A stretch of DNA of 43,061 nt from Methanobrevibacter thaueri (GCF_015062905.1 NZ_SUTK01000012.1:1-43061); one strand, 5' to 3'. Shown: positions 24,448 through 33,601, counted from the stretch's first letter. The notes: generated by a model not told the origin, from the letters alone. Translations and numbers: made by a program.

Positions 24448-26943
24448 TTAGAATAGTGGATCTTTCACCATTCCAATTCTAAATGAGTTCAGGATAACAA
24501 ACAATGTCAGGCCCAAATCCCCAAATCCAACAGACATCATCAATGTGATAATACCTAAAACCGCCAAGACTACACATAACAATTTGACCGCAATAGCCAA
24601 AGAGATGTTCTGTTTGATAATGCCCATTGTCTTATGGCTTAAGCTGAATAAATACGGAAGCTTTGAGATATCATCCTGCATAAGAGCAACATCCGCTGTT
24701 TCAATAGCCACATCAGAACCTGCCGCACCCATTGCAATACCGATATTCGCACGTGCCAAAGCCGGCGCATCGTTTATACCGTCACCGACCATTGCAACAT
24801 CTCCAAATTTGTTTCTGATTGTATCCAGAATATTTAACTTGTCTTCAGGAAGCAGATTTGAGAAAACATGCTGAATACCTATTTCATCAGCAACCTTACG
24901 GGCAGCCATCTTGTTATCTCCGGTAAGCATTACGGTTTCAATGCCCTTATCTTTCAAGTCAGCGATGACTTCACTGGCATTTGACCTGATTTTATCGGAT
25001 ACTGTAATTAAACCAATTACATTTTTAGCATTACCCACGAAAACGATTGTTTTACCTTCAGATGAATATCTGTTTATCTCATCTCTGGAGATATCAAAGG
25101 AACTTCCTTCAATTAGGGATTCATTAGCAGCATAGAATTGCTCTCCTCCAAGGTTTGCAACAATTCCTTTACCCGGAACATTTTTAAACTCATCAATAGC
25201 GTCAAAAATTATATTGTTCTCATTTGCATAATCCACAATAGCCTGAGCGATCGGGTGGGAGGATTGAGACTCCAAAGAAGAGGCAATCCTAACAATATCT
25301 TCGTCAGAATAACTTTCATCCAAAACCTTAACGCCGCTTAATGCCAGTTTACCCTCTGTTAGAGTACCTGTCTTGTCAAAGATTACCGCTTTTACATTAC
25401 GCATTTCCTCAACATAGGTACTTCCCTTAATGATAACACCATTTCTGGTTGCTGAAGTAATGGCGGACACCATTCCAACAGGTGTTGAGATCAAGAATGC
25501 GCAAGGACATGAAATTACCAATAGGGAAAGCGCTTTATAAACCCAATCAACCAATGGCTGGCCAAACAATAACGGTGGAATGAATGCAATGCAAATTGCC
25601 CCTATCATCATTATAGGAGTGTAATACTTAGCTATCCTTTCAACCAGGGTTTCAGTTTCAGACCTGTTGAGCTGTGACCTTTTAACCAAAGTTACGATTT
25701 TTGAAATAACTGAATCCTTAGCCTCAGAAGTTACCTTAATTTCCAGATATCCATCTTCATTAACGGTTCCAGAGAACACACTGTCTCCAACTTCCTTTAA
25801 AACCGGCACACTTTCACCAGTGATGGAAGCCTGGTTAATTGAAGAAGAACCTAGAATTACTTCACCGTCCAAAGGCACCTTGTCTCCAGGTTTTACAATT
25901 ACAATGTCACCAATGTTTACTTCATCGACATTTCTAATTTCTTCCTTGTCCCCTACTTTGACTCTTGCAGTGTCTGGGGCAATTTCAACCAATGATTTGA
26001 TTGAACGTTTTGCTCTATGTTCAGCATAGTCTTCTAAAAATTCTGCAATATAATAAAGGAAAGTGACTGCAGCACCTTCTTCAGGATGCCCTATAATAAA
26101 TGATGCAACACATGCAATACACATTAACATTGCAGGGCCAATGGTATGTCTATTGACTAATGACTTATAAGCCATAATAGCTATTTCATAACCTGCAATT
26201 GCTGCGCCAATCATATAGGTAATGGTTACAACTGTAGGGTCGAATGACAACAATTCAAAAACATGCCCTAAAACAAATAGTATTCCGCTTGCAACGATGA
26301 TTTGTATTGGCCTATTCGCAATTAACGGTTTTCCTTCAGCCAATAATTCCTCATCCCCATGTGAATGTTCATGTCCGTGGTCATGTCCATGGTCGTCATC
26401 ATCTGCACAATCAGGACAGCCGCACAAACTGAATTCGACATCATCATGGTCGTGGTCGTGATCATGACAACCACAATCATCATCACTACAAACATCCTCA
26501 TGGTCATGCTCATGCTCGTGATCATGACAACCACAATCATCATCACTACAAACATCCTCATGGTCATGATGATGCTCATGCTCGTGAGAATGCTCATGAT
26601 GGTCATGGTCATGATGATGCTCATGCTCGTGAGAATGCTCATGATGGTCATGGTCATGATGATGCTCATGCTCGTGAGAATGCTCATGTTCATCATCTGC
26701 ACAATCAGGACAACCACAAAGGCTTATATCAACATCTTCATCATAATCAATTTTTTCACTATGATCATGGATACTTAAATCAGTTTTTTCTTGATAATCT
26801 CTTAATAACTGTCTATCATAATGATCAGGATTTTCACAGTGAATTTCATCACAGTTCGGATCCAAACAGATGTAGTTAAAATGTTCCGGATTGTGACAGT
26901 TTTCATCAGCGCAATCCGCATCATAACATCTATTTTCAACCAT
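24448..26943 (-). CDS. P1B-type heavy-metal-exporting ATPase (Zn/Cd/Pb/Co class) with Cys/His-rich N-terminus
   Basis: 831-residue metal pump. Residues 1-200 are a soluble metal-binding region: two tandem C-x4-C-x4-C-x-N-P-x-H motifs (6-43), two LCGCPDCADD boxes, about 40 histidines in repeats, and two CSDDDCGC boxes. The ATPase part has TGES (375-378), the transmembrane CPC (479-481), phosphorylated D523 in DKTGTLTEGK, HP (563-564) and GDGINDAPAL. Near the end NISLAIAVK and GDLG fit the P1B-2 (ZntA) signature for Zn/Cd/Pb. No CxxC-type HMA domain is seen. ATG 26943 has GGTGAT upstream. It lies 18 bp after arsR-like, which should repress both. A T8 run follows the stop. Confidence 0.93.
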   Translation of the reverse strand: MVENRCYDADCADENCHNPEHFNYICLDPNCDEIHCENPDHYDRQLLRDYQEKTDLSIHDHSEKIDYDEDVDISLCGCPDCADDEHEHSHEHEHHHDHDHHEHSHEHEHHHDHDHHEHSHEHEHHHDHEDVCSDDDCGCHDHEHEHDHEDVCSDDDCGCHDHDHDHDDVEFSLCGCPDCADDDDHGHDHGHEHSHGDEELLAEGKPLIANRPIQIIVASGILFVLGHVFELLSFDPTVVTITYMIGAAIAGYEIAIMAYKSLVNRHTIGPAMLMCIACVASFIIGHPEEGAAVTFLYYIAEFLEDYAEHRAKRSIKSLVEIAPDTARVKVGDKEEIRNVDEVNIGDIVIVKPGDKVPLDGEVILGSSSINQASITGESVPVLKEVGDSVFSGTVNEDGYLEIKVTSEAKDSVISKIVTLVKRSQLNRSETETLVERIAKYYTPIMMIGAICIAFIPPLLFGQPLVDWVYKALSLLVISCPCAFLISTPVGMVSAITSATRNGVIIKGSTYVEEMRNVKAVIFDKTGTLTEGKLALSGVKVLDESYSDEDIVRIASSLESQSSHPIAQAIVDYANENNIIFDAIDEFKNVPGKGIVANLGGEQFYAANESLIEGSSFDISRDEINRYSSEGKTIVFVGNAKNVIGLITVSDKIRSNASEVIADLKDKGIETVMLTGDNKMAARKVADEIGIQHVFSNLLPEDKLNILDTIRNKFGDVAMVGDGINDAPALARANIGIAMGAAGSDVAIETADVALMQDDISKLPYLFSLSHKTMGIIKQNISLAIAVKLLCVVLAVLGIITLMMSVGFGDLGLTLFVILNSFRIGMVKDPLF
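26440..26688 (-). repeat. Tandem in-frame repeats coding His/Cys-rich segments
   Basis: Three copies of a 45-bp unit (26554-26688) encode HEHSHEHEHHHDHDH, nearly identical at DNA level. They are followed by two copies of a ~60-bp unit (26440-26553) encoding VCSDDDCGCHDH plus an HD/HE tail. Such repeats can expand or contract by slippage, so copy number may vary between strains. Confidence 0.85.
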
Positions 26944-26961
26944 TTTATCACCAATTAAAAA

Positions 26962-27336
26962 TTATTCTAATATATGTTCCAAACCCACTTTGTAAATCAT
27001 TTCTATGTGAAGGTCTGTGAGTGAATATCTTGCCATCTTACCTTCCTTTTGGTATTTGACAATATTATTTGCACGCAATATTCTCAATTGATTTGAAACT
27101 GTTGTTTGGTTTAAATCAAGTGCTTCGCAAATATCACAAACACATAAATCCTCAATACTAAGCAGGGAAATAATTTTTAATCTTGTTGGATTTCCAAATA
27201 TTTTAAAGAATTCTGATAGCTCAGCGAATTCAGTTTCGTCAGGTATGCGTTCACGTACACGGTCAACAACATCTTCATGAGAGTTAAAGACCTCACACAT
27301 ATCATCGTTTTCGTTTTCAAGATTATTTTTTTTCAT
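26962..27336 (-). CDS. ArsR/SmtB-family metalloregulator, CadC-like
   Basis: 124-residue winged-helix repressor. Recognition helices read CVCDICEALDLNQTTVSNQL. Two known metal sites of the family are visible. The alpha3N type uses C65 and C67 in DLCVCD plus the N-terminal C14. The alpha5 type is D108-x-H110-x10-H121-x2-E124, ending exactly at the last residue. This pairing is that of CadC, which senses Cd/Pb/Zn. ATG 27336 is chosen; GTGATGGA lies just upstream and the longer frame begins at a GTG. It is co-directional with the P-type ATPase 18 bp downstream, and its own upstream region holds palindromes likely to be its operator. Confidence 0.92.
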   Translation of the reverse strand: MKKNNLENENDDMCEVFNSHEDVVDRVRERIPDETEFAELSEFFKIFGNPTRLKIISLLSIEDLCVCDICEALDLNQTTVSNQLRILRANNIVKYQKEGKMARYSLTDLHIEMIYKVGLEHILE

Positions 27337-27361
27337 TTCCATCACATATATTATATATTTA

Positions 27362-27416
27362 CATATTATGATATGTTTATGTATTTAAATGTTGTCATAT
27401 CATGATATCGTGATAT
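27362..27416 (-). promoter_or_regulatory. Candidate ArsR/CadC operators and promoter
   Basis: Two palindromes precede the regulator gene: CATATTATGATATG (27362-27375) and ATATCATGATATCGTGATAT (27397-27416; an inner ATATCATGATAT is perfect). A TATA-like ATTTAAATAC lies between them (about 27381-27390), with predicted start near 27360. Operators on both sides of the TATA box fit autorepression. Confidence 0.55.
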
Positions 27417-27506
27417 ATTAATTTAAAAAAATAACTCATAAAATAGATTATTAAAATTTAAAAAAAGAGTGATAAAAAACAATTCTAGATATAACAAATA
27501 TCTATT

Positions 27507-27959
27507 TTAAGCACCGCCTCCAGGAATATCCTCAATATCTTCTTTCAAGTAATTTATATTTTCAACAAGCAAAACATCCTTAGGATATTTAATATTACCT
27601 AGAGAATGAGTCTCCAAAACGTTGCATTCAAAAATTTCATAAATAAAAACATCTGTTGCATAAACTGAAGGAATCCTGCTTGCATCCTCCTGACTCATAA
27701 TGACGAACATACCATCTCCTGAGAAAACTGACTTATTTCCCAAGGATTTCATCCAGGCCAATGTGTCATTATCATAACCCTCATAGTAGGACTTGTTTTC
27801 AATATCCTCTATCAAGTCAGGCAATGGAAACGGCCCCTCAGAGGACACATTCAATGTTGTTTTATTCAAATCATCGGATGAGTTATCAATTGCATACAAT
27901 GAAAAAATTCCCAAGATTGCCACAAGCACAATAATAATTGCAATCAGTGACTTGTTCAT
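27507..27959 (-). CDS. Membrane-anchored extracellular protein, unknown
   Basis: 150 residues. A single N-terminal helix (LIAIIIVLVAILGIFSLYAI, residues 5-24) acts as signal anchor. It is followed by an acidic extracellular domain with several N-x-S/T sites (NSSDD, NKTTL, NVSSE) that could be glycosylated, and a Gly-rich end (IPGGGA). No family recognised. The start is sure: GGAGGTG (27965-27971) precedes ATG 27959. It lies 37 bp after the nitroreductase-like gene, so the two may be co-transcribed. Confidence 0.75.
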   Translation of the reverse strand: MNKSLIAIIIVLVAILGIFSLYAIDNSSDDLNKTTLNVSSEGPFPLPDLIEDIENKSYYEGYDNDTLAWMKSLGNKSVFSGDGMFVIMSQEDASRIPSVYATDVFIYEIFECNVLETHSLGNIKYPKDVLLVENINYLKEDIEDIPGGGA

Positions 27960-27996
27960 TTAAGCACCTCCAAATTGATACGTTCAATGCTTGATA

Positions 27997-28719
27997 TTAT
28001 ATTGTGAAACTTCCTTCAAAAACTTTATTCTTTAACTCTTCATGGGGCTTATCCAATCTAAACTCAAAAGTGTCCGGATTTGCGACATACATATGTGCCA
28101 GGGCGATGCCCATGTCAATCTGATTCCACGCTTCCATTTTCTTATTCAAACGGAGCCTTTTCCTATTCCTATATAGATTATAGCTGCCGCCATCATCATG
28201 TGTAAAGTACCATGTCTGCGTGTTTGCGGCTGAAGGAGCATATCTTGCAGGCATTAATCTGCTGTCGCGCTCGTCTGAAATCTCACATATTATTTTCCTT
28301 TCAAACTGAGAGAGTTCACGATAGATTTCGCCGTGAGGCTTGCCGAATATCATCATGATTACAAAATCCTGTTCAGGATTTGGATTTTCATAATTTTTAG
28401 GGCTTCCAGCGCCAATCCAGCATGATCCGATTCCCCTGCTTTGAAGGTACAAATCAGCCTGCTGAAATATGAAACCTATATTTTGCAGATAATTTTCCTT
28501 ACTTTCTGAAAATATCAGCAAGCAATGAGGAGACTTGAATCTCTGCAACATCCTGAATTTTTCAGGCCCCACAATATCATAGCTCCATTCAATGTTGGGA
28601 TTCAATACTTTAGCATTGTCTATAAACCGTCTTAATTCATTTAAGGTTTCTGCATCCAATGGAGATTTATCATAATTTCTGATTGACTGCCTTTTGTATA
28701 TCGCTTCTTTAAGATCCAT
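27997..28719 (-). CDS. Nitroreductase-like flavoprotein (TM1586 type)
   Basis: 240 residues. The N-terminus MDLKEAIYKRQSIRNYDKSP is the nitroreductase FMN-binding start (RxSxRxY). FIFQQADLYLQSRGIGSCWI is the central helix region, and RYAPSAANTQTWYF in the second half restarts the fold. This two-half layout matches the internally duplicated TM nitroreductase family. Expected to bind FMN and use NAD(P)H; substrate unknown. No strong ribosome binding site is evident before ATG 28719. Confidence 0.85.
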   Translation of the reverse strand: MDLKEAIYKRQSIRNYDKSPLDAETLNELRRFIDNAKVLNPNIEWSYDIVGPEKFRMLQRFKSPHCLLIFSESKENYLQNIGFIFQQADLYLQSRGIGSCWIGAGSPKNYENPNPEQDFVIMMIFGKPHGEIYRELSQFERKIICEISDERDSRLMPARYAPSAANTQTWYFTHDDGGSYNLYRNRKRLRLNKKMEAWNQIDMGIALAHMYVANPDTFEFRLDKPHEELKNKVFEGSFTI

Positions 28720-28781
28720 ATTATCAATTGATTAAAATGATTCAAAAAAAAATAAAAAAAGTTAAGTAACTGCCGGAGCAA

Positions 28782-31700
28782 TTACTTTTTAACTACCAAT
28801 TTTGAGCTAGCGGTTTCATTTTTGTAATGAACACGAACTTTATATGTTTTGCCAAGTGTAACTTTAGCGGTTTTCTTGTTAAATATGAGTTTCATTATTG
28901 TCTTTTTAACTTTAACCGCAAAGGTGATTTTAGCAATACCCCTTTTGTCTGTTTTTACAATAAATGATTTGCCGTTGATTTTGAAGGAAACCTTCTTGCC
29001 TGCAATTGCCTTTCCATTACTCCATTTGAGTGTTGCCTTTAAGACCAATTTCTTTGCGGTCTTTTTAACAGAGAAGGACTTTTGAGTTTTTAAAGTATTT
29101 TTAACCTTAATAGTGTTTTTGAGAGTAGTTCCTTTATATGTTGAAGTAATAGTATATGTTTTTGGCTTTAAGTTAATAGGCAAGGTTGCATAACCATTTT
29201 TATCAACTTTGACTGCATATGTAACACCATTCACTGTCATTTTTACGGTCTCGCCTGCAGCAGGATTCCCATTGGCGTCGAAGACTTGGATTTTGTAATT
29301 GTTTCCAAGATAATCCATTACCAGATCCTTTCCGAACAATGTAGGCAGACAAGTGATTTCAATGGTGTCCTGTACAGTTCCTATTACTGCAGTCACTGTA
29401 CCTGTATTACCGCTTGAGGAGAATTTGATGGCATCTCCAAAAGTGACAACCTTCTTGTCGACATTGCCGTTTGTTGAAACGATTGTTAAGTTAACAGGTT
29501 CCAAAAGGGTGTAATCACATTTGCCAACGACAGATTTGGTACTGTTGTCGTATACAAATAGAGTGAATACTATATTGGATGTACCCATGTATGAAACTGA
29601 ATCAGGGTCTGCTATAGCATTCAAAAAGAGCCAATTGTTGAATTCGTAACCCATAACTTTTGGAGAATCCATATAATTGGTTGCATTATGACCAAACCAG
29701 TTATTGTCAAGGCATAATCTTTCCCCATTAGCCACAATATCATAAACACTATCGGAATCCAGGAAAATGTTATAGGTTATGTTTGTACCTGATGCGGAAT
29801 CAACCGAAAGGACTGAATTTTCTGCAGTGTTGTTCATGAACAGGCACCCGGATATTGAATCTTCGATGCTTTCACCACATAAATAAACAATTCCGTCAAG
29901 CACAGCACCATTGGTTATGAAGTTGGAATTGAACTTATTCTGGAGTGATGTTCCATTGATAAGAATTGCTGCACCCAATCCTGCAACATTGCCTAAGAAG
30001 TTGGAGTTGAATGTGTTGTTTTTAACAGCACCTATATAATCCTGGTCAGAAACAAAATCTAGTGTATAAATAAGTAGTGCACCTCCTGCCTTGGCTTTGT
30101 TAAGTGCAAACTCACCAGTGAAAATAGAGTTTTCCAGAGCTCCAGCAATACACATTGCACCGCCCAGACGGGTCGGCAAGACAAAGCCACCATATTCTAT
30201 TTCTTCACCATCATCAACATCATAATCCAATACGTTGTTATTTATGAAATTAGCATTTATTTGAGTATTATTAATGTAGACTGCCATAATAGCACCGCCT
30301 ATCGCAGCAGTGTTGTTGGCAAAGATACCGGAAATAGTGGAGCCATTCAAATATGGGGCATCAATTGCACCACCAATCTTTGCGATGTTATGGATGAAGT
30401 AACCGGAAATATTGGAATTTATTACAAAGTCAATGCCTCCTATCGCACCTCCTAACTCATTAGCCATGTTTTCGACAAAATAACCTTCAATACTGGAATC
30501 CTTCAAAATTCCGTCAATGCATATTGCACCACCCCATGCAAGCTTATCAGCGCCGATTAAATCTTCATTATTAATTGCGAGATTTTCCATGAAACTGCCG
30601 TTTATAATAACATTTTTAACAACATTAGCAAAAATTGCGCCACCTTGCACAGCGTAACTACTGCTAAATTCTCCAATAATATTGGAATATTCTACACTTG
30701 AAAGCCATAACGAACCTCCAATTCCTGCATGGTTATGTGTAAAGTTTCCTACAATATCATCTTTAATGGCAAGCCCTAAAACACAAAGGGCACCACCTGC
30801 AACAGCACCATTGTTATCTGCAAACTTACCTACGATAGCAGAATTTTCTACAATTCCAACAACAGATATGGCACCGCCAAAACCAAGAGGCATATCGTGT
30901 TCTTCAAGGTACTGTCCAATTTCTTCTACCAATGTAACATTGTCAACATATTCCCCAATAAATGAAATAATACGTTCTAAAACATACTCCTTAACTTGCT
31001 CATCATGACTAAGGGAGAAATCTGCAGTATTGCCTATGAACTCAGAACCTATTTCAGTTCCGTTAACAATTCCTGTAGAGATTGCACCACCTATCAAAGC
31101 GACATTAGTTGAAAACTCACCGTCAATTTTAGATTTCATTATAATTGGAGCATTTATTGCGCCACCCATCAAAGCATAGTTCTCCTTGAAAGTGCTTGTA
31201 ACATTAGAATTAAGCATTTCAGCGGCAAATATGGCGCCACCTAAATTAGTAGCCCCATTTGATAAAAAAGAGCCTGATATGGAGGAATTTTGTAACACTT
31301 CCTCAACAAATATTGCGCCACCGCAACCTAATAATTCCTCAACTGACCAACTCTGGTCTAAACTGCCTGCAGTATTATTGAAGAAATCTCCATCTATTGT
31401 AGTATTTATAATAGAGGGAGCAAAAATTGCACCTCCCATTAATGCATGGTTATTGGCAAAATAAGCAGAAATTATGGAATTTTCGATAATCCCCTTGATC
31501 AGTATAGCTCCGCCAAGAGGGGCAGTATTATTTATAAAGTCGCCGCCAATTAAACTATTTTTCAAACCGTTCTGAAAAATAAGTGCGCCTCCACAATCAT
31601 CAGACATTCCATTTTTGAATGTTATTCCAGTAATCTTAATTTCTTCAGCATAAATATCAAAGAAGTTTTTTTCACCCTTTGCATCAAATATTACTTCACC

Positions 31701-32147
31701 AAAGCCATATTTATCAAATGTTAAATTATTATTGATAGCCAATCCTATATTACTCCCAATACCAGTATATTCTCCAGCAGCAATATGAATTATGTCTCCA
31801 TCTTTCCTACCTTCTGCATTTAAAGCGTTATATAAATTTGAATATGGATTTTCATAAGTACCATATTCATTACCACTATAACTGGAATTAACATAACATT
31901 CTGACACATCAGTTAAGATTTCTTCATTATTTGACGCTGCCAGTGCATCATCGCTTTCATCATTCACAGATAACTTTAAAGTATCATCCTGTATTTCGTC
32001 TGTCGCTATATCATTTGTTATTGCATTTGTTTGTGTATTATTTTCTATGGCAGCAACATCGCCCGCATCTTCAGCTGCACTAACGCCAGATATTGCAACC
32101 AAAGCTATGAAAAATATTGCCAGCACCATCCATTTCTTGTCCAACAT
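28782..32147 (-). CDS. Adhesin-like surface protein with beta-helix repeats and Ig-like tail
   Basis: 1121-residue secreted protein of the type abundant in Methanobrevibacter. A signal peptide (residues 1-25, ending SGVSAA) precedes a low-complexity N/D/T-rich stretch. From about 90 to 830 it carries imperfect repeats of a GGAI...N(S/T).I.G.F..N.A pattern, each about 20-30 residues, predicting a right-handed beta-helix (pectate-lyase-like). From about 960 there are Ig-like/transthyretin-type domains (FDANGNPAAGETVKMTVNG; GKAIAGKKVSFKINGKSF). The end is strongly basic (KLVVKK) with no membrane anchor or sorting signal visible, so attachment may rely on charge or wall binding. GAGATGAT precedes the ATG. 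Confidence 0.9.
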   Translation of the reverse strand: MLDKKWMVLAIFFIALVAISGVSAAEDAGDVAAIENNTQTNAITNDIATDEIQDDTLKLSVNDESDDALAASNNEEILTDVSECYVNSSYSGNEYGTYENPYSNLYNALNAEGRKDGDIIHIAAGEYTGIGSNIGLAINNNLTFDKYGFGEVIFDAKGEKNFFDIYAEEIKITGITFKNGMSDDCGGALIFQNGLKNSLIGGDFINNTAPLGGAILIKGIIENSIISAYFANNHALMGGAIFAPSIINTTIDGDFFNNTAGSLDQSWSVEELLGCGGAIFVEEVLQNSSISGSFLSNGATNLGGAIFAAEMLNSNVTSTFKENYALMGGAINAPIIMKSKIDGEFSTNVALIGGAISTGIVNGTEIGSEFIGNTADFSLSHDEQVKEYVLERIISFIGEYVDNVTLVEEIGQYLEEHDMPLGFGGAISVVGIVENSAIVGKFADNNGAVAGGALCVLGLAIKDDIVGNFTHNHAGIGGSLWLSSVEYSNIIGEFSSSYAVQGGAIFANVVKNVIINGSFMENLAINNEDLIGADKLAWGGAICIDGILKDSSIEGYFVENMANELGGAIGGIDFVINSNISGYFIHNIAKIGGAIDAPYLNGSTISGIFANNTAAIGGAIMAVYINNTQINANFINNNVLDYDVDDGEEIEYGGFVLPTRLGGAMCIAGALENSIFTGEFALNKAKAGGALLIYTLDFVSDQDYIGAVKNNTFNSNFLGNVAGLGAAILINGTSLQNKFNSNFITNGAVLDGIVYLCGESIEDSISGCLFMNNTAENSVLSVDSASGTNITYNIFLDSDSVYDIVANGERLCLDNNWFGHNATNYMDSPKVMGYEFNNWLFLNAIADPDSVSYMGTSNIVFTLFVYDNSTKSVVGKCDYTLLEPVNLTIVSTNGNVDKKVVTFGDAIKFSSSGNTGTVTAVIGTVQDTIEITCLPTLFGKDLVMDYLGNNYKIQVFDANGNPAAGETVKMTVNGVTYAVKVDKNGYATLPINLKPKTYTITSTYKGTTLKNTIKVKNTLKTQKSFSVKKTAKKLVLKATLKWSNGKAIAGKKVSFKINGKSFIVKTDKRGIAKITFAVKVKKTIMKLIFNKKTAKVTLGKTYKVRVHYKNETASSKLVVKK

Positions 32148-32278
32148 AAAAGTATCATCTCGCTTACTTTTAGTTGATAATAGTTTTATTTTAAAGTATA
32201 TTTATTTGTTGCCATAATGCTAAATAATGCTGAATATTTTTTATAAAAATAGCGAATAATTAATGTTGGTTCGAAATA

Positions 32279-32827
32279 TTAAAATTCCAGTTGTTCAGCA
32301 ATGCACATCTTGCAAACCGCATTCGGAGACTCAAGATTGGCATCCTTGACCGGACAGTAGAATTTGCCGTCTTTCTCTTCAACATATAGAGAACCTGGAA
32401 ATGGAGTGCCCACCGGGTGGATGGGTTCCTCAAGAATAAAAGTAGTGTAAATTGAAATTATTCCATAGATTAATGGAAATTTGGTCTTTGAAGTGACTGA
32501 TTCGTTAATATGATATGACTTTAAAGTTGATATGGCATCAATAAACTCCTCTTTGTCAATGTCATGTCCATACCTGTTATTGTCGCTGTGAACATCCTTG
32601 ATACGGCCTAAAAAGTATTTGACATAGACACCATGACTTTTTTGTTTATAGTTATCCTGCACATATTTGCTTTCCTCAATCATTTCCGCATTGACCGCCA
32701 TCAAATCAAATACTGAAATGGTTCCCGCATATTCCTTCAATATATCTAAAACGGATTCTGTTGAGATGCTTTCCTCATTTGAAACAACGTTTGAAAAATC
32801 ATCATACATATTCACTGAATCATTCAT
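32279..32827 (-). CDS. DUF2115 / UPF0305 family protein
   Basis: 182-residue conserved protein of unknown function found in methanogens. The C-terminal half carries the family block HPVGTPFPGSLYVEEKDGKF followed by YCPVKD and PNAVCKMCIAEQ, with three cysteines that could bind a metal. The N-terminal half is helical and acidic. Single gene, 130 bp before the adhesin gene. Start ATG 32827 is the first available; another in-frame ATG lies six codons on. Confidence 0.85.
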   Translation of the reverse strand: MNDSVNMYDDFSNVVSNEESISTESVLDILKEYAGTISVFDLMAVNAEMIEESKYVQDNYKQKSHGVYVKYFLGRIKDVHSDNNRYGHDIDKEEFIDAISTLKSYHINESVTSKTKFPLIYGIISIYTTFILEEPIHPVGTPFPGSLYVEEKDGKFYCPVKDANLESPNAVCKMCIAEQLEF

Positions 32828-33016
32828 AAAACCATCTAAAAGATATTATATCTATTAAAAAATAAAAGGGTTTCGGCAAGACATTGATCATTCAATTCTC
32901 AAACCATCTAAACCGCATCGAATACGCCTTCTCAAAAATTCAAAAAAGATAAATAGGAATTTCAAGAAAGAATTTAATTGATTTTAATTTTGAATTATAT
33001 GCGGAAAATGATAGCT

Positions 33017-33592
33017 ATGAATGAAAATTACATGTCAACAAACAGATTGGAAGCGTTTTATGATGCAATTATCGCAATTATTGTAACAGTTTTGGTTTTG
33101 GAATTGCCACAACCTGCCACTGCATCAATTCAATCTATTTTAGCACTTAAAACTGCATATTTTGCCTATTTGATAAGTTTTTTAGTTTGCACCAACCTAT
33201 GGCAATATCATCATATAATTTACAATCATGTTGAAAGGATCAACGCAAAAATCATTTGGCAAAATATCCTTTTGCTATTGATTATTTCATTACTTCCTTA
33301 TTTAACCACATTTGTTGCAAATAATCCTTTTTCTTTACTTGCCGAAGTATTATACGGATTAGATTTCATTATAGTCAATATCATATTATTTTGGATGGCA
33401 AAATCCTTGCTGGAAATTAATCCCGACCAAGAATATCTATCAGAAGCTTTAGCTGTAAAAAATGCATTAGTTGTTCCATTCATACTTTTCATTATCGGTT
33501 TGGTAATTGCATTTTTAGGATATCCCTTTACAATCAGCATCTGCTGTTTGATATCAATCATAAGGTCGATTATTTATTCAATTAAAAACTGA
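33017..33592 (+). CDS. TMEM175-family (DUF1211) potassium channel-like protein
   Basis: 191 residues with six predicted helices. The family selectivity-helix motif R-x3-F-[SY]-D is present as NRLEAFYDAIIAIIVTVLVL; the usual Ser is Tyr here. NLWQYHHIIYNHVERIN is also typical (N-x-W--HH). Prokaryotic members have one such repeat per chain and act as tetramers conducting K+. The frame opens at a TTG (32978) with in-frame ATGs at 32999, 33008, 33017 and 33032. 33017 is chosen because the conserved region starts soon after and a TGAT motif lies at a fair distance; uncertain by a few codons. Converges with the ABC permease gene, 9 bp apart. Confidence 0.85.
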   Translation: MNENYMSTNRLEAFYDAIIAIIVTVLVLELPQPATASIQSILALKTAYFAYLISFLVCTNLWQYHHIIYNHVERINAKIIWQNILLLLIISLLPYLTTFVANNPFSLLAEVLYGLDFIIVNIILFWMAKSLLEINPDQEYLSEALAVKNALVVPFILFIIGLVIAFLGYPFTISICCLISIIRSIIYSIKN

Positions 33593-33601
33593 TTATAATG
33601 C

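Noticed and set aside
25621..25631. GTAATACTTA, a match to the importer operator
   Set aside because: It lies deep inside the P-type ATPase coding sequence and has no partner site or TATA box; probably chance.
26440..26688. Direct repeats as a possible CRISPR array
   Set aside because: The repeats are contiguous in-frame codons with no unique spacers; they encode the protein's His-rich region.
26322..26717. Minus-strand 131-residue frame rich in Met, Thr and Ile over the His repeats
   Set aside because: It is a frame shadow of the repetitive His/Cys-coding DNA in the P-type ATPase gene; composition is that of a shifted CATGGT repeat.
26365..26778. Plus-strand 137-residue Met/Val-rich frame
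   Set aside because: Antisense shadow of the same repeats, no ribosome binding site, low-complexity product.
30682..31464. Plus-strand frames inside the adhesin gene
   Set aside because: Antisense shadows of the repetitive GGAI units; no start signals.
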